Positions 1 to 9,000 of a DNA stretch of 12,500 bases are shown here, one piece after another (position 1 is the stretch's first letter; each line of letters opens with the position of its first letter). The DNA comes from Actinidia chinensis (lineage: Eukaryota; Streptophyta; Magnoliopsida; Ericales; Actinidiaceae). Where the stretch lies: NCBI GenBank assembly GCA_009663005.1, contig CM018890.1, positions 19,990,679 through 20,003,178 on the forward strand, written 5' to 3'. The position numbers and the translations under genes were made by a program. The notes under the pieces were generated by a model that saw only the letters and a list, made by a program, of their open reading frames with translations, was not told the origin of the DNA and did no database searches.

Positions 1-84
1 GAACATATTTTTTCCCGATAGTGTTGGAACTACATACAACCTCAGTCTGCCATCACCCCGTCTAGCATCACCAATCGTGGACCC
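1..84 (-). CDS. DEX1: DEX1 exon 10 (partial, cut by the window edge): GPTIGDVDGDG loop
   Basis: After acceptor TTCCTCAG (85), 140 bases downstream of the exon 9 donor, the bases read GGGTCCACGATTGGTGATG (G.TIGD), then GACGGGGTGATGGCAGACTGAGGTTG. With two or three indels this is the family's VDGDGxTEVV. It continues GTTCCAACACTATCGGG (VPTLSG). This is the next FG-GAP unit of DEX1. The remaining C-terminal third, with the membrane anchor, lies outside the window. Confidence 0.72.
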
Positions 85-3000
85 CTGAGGAACACAGAAG
101 CATTTACTAAGGATAATTTACATGGGATCACTTTTAATTAAATATGTCTTCAATCCTCCAACTCTACAACAACATCTATGATGGCATCAAATTAATTCAG
201 GAAAATAAAGATGTTACATCTTACCTGTGGAACAGACTTTTAAAACATGTGCTTCCCAAATTTCTTTCCTTGTGGCAGATCCATGCCAGGCCATACATTC
301 CGTTATCGGTAGTGACTAATTCAATCTTGCCATCGTCATTGATACAGCTGCAACTAAAGCTCCTTGAATTTCAGCCATTTCAAGAGGAACCTTTCCCTCA
401 CGTTCCCGAATTAGATATACTTCATTACCCCAATTCGCAAAAAATAGTGAAACATGACAAACCTTGAGTTTCGGGGGGGGGGTGGGGTGCAGTTAACAAC
501 TTTATATCCAAACTCATCATTTGAAATTCCGACTTGTGGAAGTAGATGCCAGTGAATCCCAGTGACACAATACTACTATAGCATTTGAAACAAATTACTT
601 GTTTCATTAGTCATTCTTGATAAATCTTTAGATAGAACATCAAGATTTGTCAACTTAACCAAAACATCTTGCAAGTTCCATGTATGTCAATAAAACACTA
701 AACGAACCATATATTACAGGAAATTTATTCATTTAGTTGGAAAATTTCTTTCTGGATATTAACATCTCTGATTACACAGTATCAGAGGAATTATATCTGA
801 ACTATACCAATGATAAACAGCAGGAGCCAGTCGGTATCAACCCTAAAAGTTAAATGTAACAGTAAATAGACATGGTGGTGCAGTCAAATATGGTCAACAA
901 ACTTGCAAAATCCTGCATCTTTAAAGGGATACTCTAAAACCTGTAGAATCCATTTGTTCAGATCTGAAACAAATGGATTCTTTTGTATTGGATAAGGGCG
1001 TATTTGTATTTGTGGTAATAATTGTAAAGCAGTACCATTGAATAATATGCAGAGTTCATGCACAGAACATGATAATAAACTTAATAAGAAAAAAAAACTT
1101 TTGAGGTCATCTAGACAAGACTGCAAGCATAAAAAAAGAACCTGAAACAGTTTCCCAAAAAGAAGCAATCTCAGGTTATAACCCTTTTGATCCAAACAAT
1201 GAACAGCCAAATGAAGTTCCAACAAGCTGTCCCAAGTCCATCACCATCCAAATCAACAATAGTCGGGAAGAATATATATAAAGGCACGGACGTTTCCAGT
1301 ATCTGCGCTTAGATCTAGTTGTGCAGTCCATTTAACTTGCTCTTGTATTATATTGAAAACAACAATACCCTAGCTATATATTTTCCAATATCAATACCAC
1401 CAAGTTCCTTTAGATGCTCTGGGTTGTCATAGTACCTGGCAACCTGCAATCAGTTAGCTGAAAAACTAGGTAAACAATTTACACATCATTATATTTCTTT
1501 TTATCCATAACAAGAGAAAAGAAAGAGGATTTTTTATATAAGAAAAAAAAGAGAGGGATTTACAACAGAAGAAAACAAAGATTTTAGGCATAATATCAAT
1601 CAATATCAACAAAAAAGAAACATAATCAGTTCATACATAATTCTAGCACTTGCAATGCATAGCAACAATGAAGACAGTTGCAATAAGCAGTTGAAGATCC
1701 ATCTTCACTAAAATTTAAGAGAAGATCCAGAACATGAGAGATTTACACCAAGCACATCCCTTGGCTACTTTCCCAATGAACTAACTTTTAAGAATCTTGG
1801 GTTCTAAAATTTCAATAATACTTCACGGATGGGCCGAGGCAAGAAGACATCCAGCAATTAACACCAGTTACACACTTACATTGCTTAAATAAATCACTTG
1901 TCTAATATTGGTTTATAAGACGAAGGCAGTCATGCTTTGGGACGTATGCAACAAAATCAACAGTTGAGGATATGAAGGGCAATTTATGAGAAAATGGCAG
2001 AAAGTTGACTAAGATGGATCACAATGTGTAACGAAGACCAATGAACTTGCTTTAAGAAATTTTGTTCTTGTATTTTTGTATTTTAGTTTTTATAGAAGTC
2101 GGAAACCATGATGACAAACATTTGCACTTTCAACGAGGGTCACAATATGGCTAGGTTGCATCAAGTTGAAAGTCAACACACGAGCTCTCCCAAAGCTGTA
2201 AAAATGGCTCTACCAGGCTATACACAAGCCCTCATCTAAACATAAAGAGTGTTCCACCAAACCCAAGTTGCTTTTGGACTTCACCCCCAATGCAAGGCAA
2301 TTTTCGACATATTTCCCAAACCCTAATAGTTTGACAAAAGCATGTTTCAAAAACACGCTCAAGCAAAATCGTGCTTTCAATAATAGTGAAATGAAAGAAT
2401 GTTTTTGAAACACCCCTCAAAGGGGGAAAACATATTTGCAAAACGCACGTACAAACGAAAGCATAATTTTCTTAACACACTTTTAGCAAATGCTAGCAAG
2501 GCAAAAACATGAGGAAGACCCAAAAATTCATTTGAAAACGTGATTTAATAAAAACTTTATAATGACCTAACTGGGATTTGGGAAATAGGTTAAAACTTGT
2601 GCTACTTTGGGACTACAGTTCGAAAACCACTCGGGTTTAGTTAATATATGATGAGAGAAAAGGAGCCACAGAAACATGTCAAGAACTCAAAACAAAGAGT
2701 TGAAATTTGAAGGGCATAAAAGCAACTTACAGGCAAAACCAATATCAAGTTCAAATCCTTTATAACTTTTAAGGTCGGGGGCTTTAATATTTGTTTTGTT
2801 AAGCAACGGATATTACATCAAAAAAGGATCCAACTTTTAAGTAGGAGAGTGCACAAAAGAGTGATTGAAAGGATAAGGTATTAGGACAATATTGTTCCCC
2901 AAGATGCATCTCCTAGTTTGTTGAGTGAGAGCAAATTAGAAATCAGGGTATGTTTGGTCTCTTTATTGTTTTCTGTCTTCTGTTTTTATTTTTCGGGAAT

Positions 3001-6000
3001 ACATAGGAAATGATGTGTTTTTGAACTTTCAAAAACACAAAAGGGGTTAGCAGAATACGGAAACAAAAGCAAATTCAAACAGACTTCCCTTCTTGGCATA
3101 TTTGAAAATTGAATCAAGAATGTCAATCAAGAATACTTTCCACCAAACTAATTTTACTCTTCTGGGATCAATAAAACATGTTTTCTATCAACCTAATTTT
3201 ACATAACATATTCTTCATCAAGTAATATAATTTAACAAATGCATTCACCACATATTAAATATGCACATAGATAGAAGGGTGCCCCTTAAGGCTCCTCTAC
3301 AAGGAAGGTAATAAATAAAAAGGTTTCAAGGCTTCAAAATTTTAAGCAAGGATCTCATTGACATGCATTCCACAATCCAGAGCTTAAATACAAGAGTAAA
3401 TTCCAACTCCTTAGTGGACACCTTTTAACTTCGAAGTTTTCTTTTTTTTTTTTCTGTCACTAGCAATAAATTTTATTAATAAGAATTCAAAGGTGTCCTC
3501 ACACAATACAAATAGCTCTCCATCTTTAGTACTATTAAACAATGGCATCCCTTAAAAAGAAGGGACCATGGAAACCATAAAAGAGGCAAAATAAAAAATC
3601 TTCTTAAATACTCTCTACATCTTCCACGTTCTCCTCAACAATTTTGCATCCTCCACTTTCTTTTATTTTATTATTGTGTTCCAATAATATTTCAATCATA
3701 TTATTTTCCTTTATCTTTTACTTGTCCTTTATATCAAATCAAGACTATTCTACATGTTTAAACTTTAAAGAGACTAGGGAATCAATGTCATCTTCTCATT
3801 TGCTGTTGAAAATTGAAGAGGTTTCCTATCTTTTGTCAGTGATGCCGAGCACTTATTGATGAAGATCACGGAAAGAAGAACAATGGCAAATCTGGAATTT
3901 TACATGGAGCTCATCTTCGGCATCATGGAGTCCAAGTTCGCAATATTTTTTAGTCTTTATTTGTTTTTATTTTAACTTAGTATGGTCATACGTTTATAGT
4001 CAAGGAATCAAGGGTATTTTAGTAATTTTATTTTTGTTGGACTTGTTTTTTATTATTATTATAATCTTAGCAGTCAAGGGTTTCCTATTTTTTTACTTCC
4101 TAGTCGGAGTCGAATTAGAAATTATATTCCTAGTTGGTCTATAATATTAGAATGTTACCAAATATAGTTGTTTCTAAATCTCCAAGTCCTGGTCCTTATA
4201 GAAGAGGGAGAGTCTTTAGCTATAAGTAGGGATGTAATATTTCTTTTCAATATAGAGTTGAGTTATGAGAAATTGAGATTTGTTGGTGTGAAGAGGTGGG
4301 CACGGGCCCGATGGCTGGCCCAACCTAACCTGCTTTTTTGAGGGCTTGGGATTGCTATTTTAGCCCATTGGGATAGGCAGGGTTTATGTTTCAAGCCCAT
4401 CTATATATTGGGAATATAATTTCTAGTCCCGTATATCTAATATATTATTTATTTATATTATTATTTTTGCAATTATTTAAAAATGAAAAAAGTCCGGAAA
4501 ATAAAAAAAATGGTTATATTTTATGCGGTATCATGAAAGTTCATGGTCCATGGACAATAAATGTTTTGAGTAGACTTGAAAACTTTTTTCCTTTGGTATG
4601 AAATTTATGGTTAACGTGATCACTTTGTTTTTTAAATTATATAAAATCTTTTTAAGTACTAGAGAAAATTAATTGCATACTAATGAGAATTAATTCGTTT
4701 AGATTTTTCTAAGGTACTATCGAATATGAATGGTATACTCAATTTTAAAAAGAAAATTAGAATTAATAAAATGTAAATTCTTAAATATATTTAACATTTA
4801 GGAGTTCAAACAAATGAGCTTAGTTGGCGGGCTTGAGAATTTAAAAGGTTTTAGGACTGGGCTTGGGGATTCAATATTAGGCCCACATCAGGTTGGACCG
4901 AGCTTGGGTAGATATAAACCCTCTTAATATATAGTACAAGCCCGTCCTAGCCCGGCCAAATGAACCCCTAGTGTGAATTAGCCCAATCCGTGTGAGGGTG
5001 AAGCACCAGGATGGGTTGTGAGAAATTCAGTTTGGTATCAAAGCCAAGGATCCTATCCTCTCTTTTTGATAAAAGTTGACTTCTACATTACAATGGTGAC
5101 ACAATCATAATCAATTTAGATGAATTAAATTTCAAACCTCATCTAGTCTAGTGGGACTGGAGAAAAACACGCAGCCGTAAGGCTTGCATCCTACCAGATG
5201 AATAAAACATAAAGAAAGGAACTGTCGAGCAATGTGCATGTCCAGCCATTCTTAACATAGAACCCCATGAAATCCTTACAACTTATGCATTTATATAGTA
5301 ATGGGAGAGTCTAAGTGGATATTTAAAAAGGCAGTTCACGAACATTAGAAGTTGAAGGTTGTCTAAATTAGTTAGAATTTAAGTCGCCAGGAAATTAATA
5401 TCAGAAAGCAAAGAAAGGAATTACCAAGCCGAGGGAGGGAACTCACTCGTGATCAAAGAAGTAAGACACAGCAACAACCATCTCTGACACCCCATCATTA
5501 TCAATGTCAGCAATGACCTGATGAAAACTAGAGAAACTAAACTTCATTGAAGCCGCATAATCATATCAAACAAGCATCTTCAAAAAAAGGAAAAAGTTCC
5601 ATCGATCTGCTACTACACTTACAGGAGTGCATAAGATGTGTGAGTCTATATTGACATAGTCCTCTGGTTTTTCATGTTGTGCTTCAGTCCACTCCTCGCC
5701 TCCCCACATTGATTCATCCACGTAATCATCATAATCATAGTTATACTCATCAGCCAGCCCTTCGCTATCTATAAATAACTCAAAAGACGAATCAGCATCT
5801 ACCTCCAAACCTTGATCATTCTCCACAGTTGCAGCACGAACATCCTCATTGCTATTAGCTTTGGATTCAGAACCACCCGCCTCCAATCCTTTTGAGGCAT
5901 CATCTTCAAGAAGGCGTCTTCTACTAATGGTTCCATTCTCTGCCTTGCTGGTGTCTTCCAATCCAGAGTCCAAAGTACTATTCTCCTTCTCCATACTTGT

Positions 6001-9000
6001 TGGCAACTTAATCCCTGCTTCTACTTGACTATCTTTCTTTTCCCCTTGACTCCCTATATTGGATGCATTCACTACATCCGTCTGAGCTGCTGTTATTGTT
6101 GAATTTGAGGTGTTTGATCCAGTTTCTACAAGGGCATCCAACATTTACTGATGTCGTTGTGAATAGAAAAAGTGCACGTTTGTATAATCATGCACTATGA
6201 GTTCAAAATCATTCTTGCACTTAATGGAAAAAAAAATGTGGTGATTGGGGTTACTTCAAAACAGAGCATCTATCAAATCCACCACAAGAAAACCGTATGC
6301 GAGCAAAAAAAGACAGCATAAACCCACCAATTAACAAATGAAATTACCAGGATGCTTTAGGATACTTGATAGAAAGAATAACTCTTAGGCAAGACTACAC
6401 ACTCAGATCTTTTGTAAAGTTGTAAATTAATAAACCACGTGCAGCAAAACTGAAACGAAAAAAAACCGAAAAAAAACTAGAACAAAATTTTCTTAGCTCG
6501 CTGGTATTGAGGCATTCTAAACCAGCACTTGAAGTTTACAGTAAAGATTTAAATAAACAAATATTAAAAAAAGCCAGGTGTCATGTGAGTGAAAAAAAAA
6601 ATTCTAAATATCAAACATGGCTATGACATGGGTATTCAAAAACAAAACAATGCCCATTCTCTTGATATTGATACAAGAAAAGGAGAGAGATAAAGGACAG
6701 GAGAAAGGAAGATTTGAAAGAAAGTACCTAAACGGGAGAAAGATCAATGAAGGAAGGAATAGATAATCTATAAAAAGGAAAAAAAATTTAGCATTCATAA
6801 CAAAATGCCAATCATTGCAAAATAAAATCTTCAGATAAGATGCAGATGATCCATCTTTACACTCCCCCCCCCTTGAATTCCTATTACAGCCTAGTCTGGA
6901 GTAAGAGGTCATTCATGACATCTAGGATGAGAAACGATCCACGGGTCGGCGGCCTAAACCCAAGCCAGTCCTTTTACTCATCAACGAGGTACCCTATCTG
7001 TAATTTTTTACATCAGTGCCGCAGACCACCTATAAGAGAAACGCAATACACTGCAGTTAGTCTGCACAATGAACCTCAAAACTACTTTCACACTGAAATC
7101 ACATGAAAGTGAACAGGGAGAGTTACCTGAAAAGATGACCTCTACAATTGTAGGGAGACCTCCAGCTATGTCTTCACACATCCTTGTCAATATCACATTT
7201 TATTTCTTTTCTTTTTGAGTCGACTCAGATGTACAGTTGCTGATGAAAACAGGCCACCCTGATGAATTATGAACAAATGATAAAGGGTGTCCATACGATA
7301 AAAAAAACATCGAAGTTATATTTTAATGCATTTATTCCATAGTGGAGATGTAACACAATCTTTAAACAATATAAACAGGATTTTAAAACTGAAAACCTCA
7401 CAATCCTCTTATACTTCTCATAGGACTAGAGAACGGTGAGCATAAATTTAATTCGCATAATGCATTAGGCAAGAATATTTCATACCGTTAGCACTGTCTT
7501 TATCACAAAAAACTTAATAAACACCTAACCTGGCATTTATCGCCATCAGATCCTTCTAGAACTTCCAGGTAGTGAACAAAAGATGGCACAACTACATCAA
7601 GTTTTCATCATGGATATAAAACATGAATATCATGTCAAATATGTATCAAAATTGCAGACAAACCAGAAGAATAAAGAAAAGAAAGAAATGGAAATAATAG
7701 CAGATTAAGAAGACTTGCACCATATAAAACGTTGAGCATGATACAAAAATAATTAGACAACGCATAAAGCAGGTCTCAGACGAATACTTTCATTTCAAAT
7801 TGGAAGGTTTATATTACGGATCCATCATTTGAAAAGGATATAATCGGAAAGATGGGATAAACCTGGTATGATTACATAGTAAACTACGGGGAAGAAAAAA
7901 TACTCTATTTCTGGGGGGTCAATTTTTGATGATTTTTTACATTAATTCTAGGCCGCATTCCAAAATAATTACGCTTCCATGTAGAGTATTTTCATGAAAT
8001 TTGAATTACTCCTAAACGACAGTGCAGGAGGAAAAACAAATTAATACAATGAACGAATACGGTTTTTTGGTGCAGTATGTTGTATGAAATTAACAAACGC
8101 CAAATTGGTCACATGTATATATCAGCTATCAGGAGGGGGGTAGCATTATACGCTAGAACTTAACTTCTGTATGCAATCTCAGATCCAATGTTCGAGGGCC
8201 CCATGTGTTATTCAACACATCATCCCTGCACTATACCCATAAGTAAATTAAATTCACGATCAACCTCTCAAGAACATGCATAAAATAACTGAAACACGCC
8301 ACGTCGCCAACCTGTCTGATCATAAATCTCAGGACACTCTTCCATTGGGACTAAATTACTAATACATTTCATGCCAAGTTCAATACGAATATCACAGTGG
8401 CAGTGCCACATACAAGCAAGGGTTTTCAAATGAAGACCCTCAATTTTTTTATATGTATACGTTATGTAAATTTTGGGTGTAATTCACACTATTGAACCCC
8501 AATCCATATGGCTTGAATACCTAGCCCATCTGTTTTGAACAGTAAGTCAGTCTACTGTGGACTTAATTGAATGCTTTAGTTTTTAGAATGTTAGGAAAAT
8601 CGAAGAAAAAGAAAAAATCAGAAAATGAGAACAAAACGCGCGCAGCAGTATCTCTCCCTAACATTATATTTCTAGACCTATTAAGTTTTTTCTTTGTATT
8701 AATTTATACACAAACACATATATATCAATAGAGTTGGTGTCCATTGAGGTACCAACGTGAATGAAAAAGAACAAAAAGGGACAGTGATCTTTAGTACGGA
8801 ACATTAAAAGTGATGCATTTGATAGCATTGATTAATAGCCTATTATACAAAAATTTTTGAAAACTACAATAGAAAATTGTAATATTTTTAAGTGTTTACT
8901 AGTGTTTTGGGGTGGAACATAATATCGAGTTTCTTTTTATTAATAATATTTTAGGGAAAATGATTTTGAATCTTTTTTTTTACCAAATGCACTCCATTTT

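Larger units (their letters stand above)
3860..5046 (+). mobile_element. LTR and primer-binding site of an LTR retrotransposon fragment, antisense to DEX1
   Basis: At 5033-5046 TGGTATCAAAGCCA matches the plant initiator-Met-tRNA primer site (TGGTATCAGAGCCA) at 13 of 14 positions. CA, the usual LTR end, lies at 5028-5029 just before it. Upstream is LTR-like sequence with no coding capacity: repeated AGTCAAGG..., then CTATAAGTAGGGATGTAAT (about 4219-4237), resembling an LTR TATA/R region. The left boundary is not visible (I guess near 3860-3950). No gag-pol follows: beyond 5046 only a short untranslated-like stretch precedes DEX1 exon 7. It is therefore a truncated element, split by a hAT insertion at 4293-4970 and lying within DEX1 intron 7. 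Confidence 0.6.

Noticed and set aside
144..467. Plus-strand ORF of 107 residues
   Set aside because: It is antisense to DEX1 exon 9 and its flanking intron; no family resemblance, while the minus strand reads as [10 protein letters not shown].
470..487. G-quadruplex at the G10-T-G4 run
   Set aside because: There are only two tracts; a long homopolymer in a doubtful block is as likely to be a consensus error.
884..1225. Minus-strand ORF of 113 residues
   Set aside because: Only its first part overlaps exon 8, in a shifted frame; the remainder is intron 8 with F/L-rich chance composition.
3644..3859. Plus-strand ORF of 71 residues
   Set aside because: It has low-complexity I/L/F/S composition in intron and repeat DNA, with no motif.
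4386..4601. ORF inside the hAT-like element as a transposase
   Set aside because: Only 71 residues, with no hAT dimerisation or DDE motif; the element is too short to be autonomous.
6840..7106. Plus-strand ORF of 88 residues
   Set aside because: It lies antisense to DEX1 exon 5 and adjacent introns, with no domain.
7008..7196. Minus-strand ORF of 62 residues as a separate gene
   Set aside because: Its beginning ([14 protein letters not shown]) is the frame-shifted end of DEX1 exon 4; the rest is intron 4.
8307..8395. Multicopper-oxidase fragment suggested by WHCHCDI in copy A
   Set aside because: The HCH motif is not followed by the family's H-x-x-x-G-M/L spacing with the expected residues, and copy B lacks it; too short to support.
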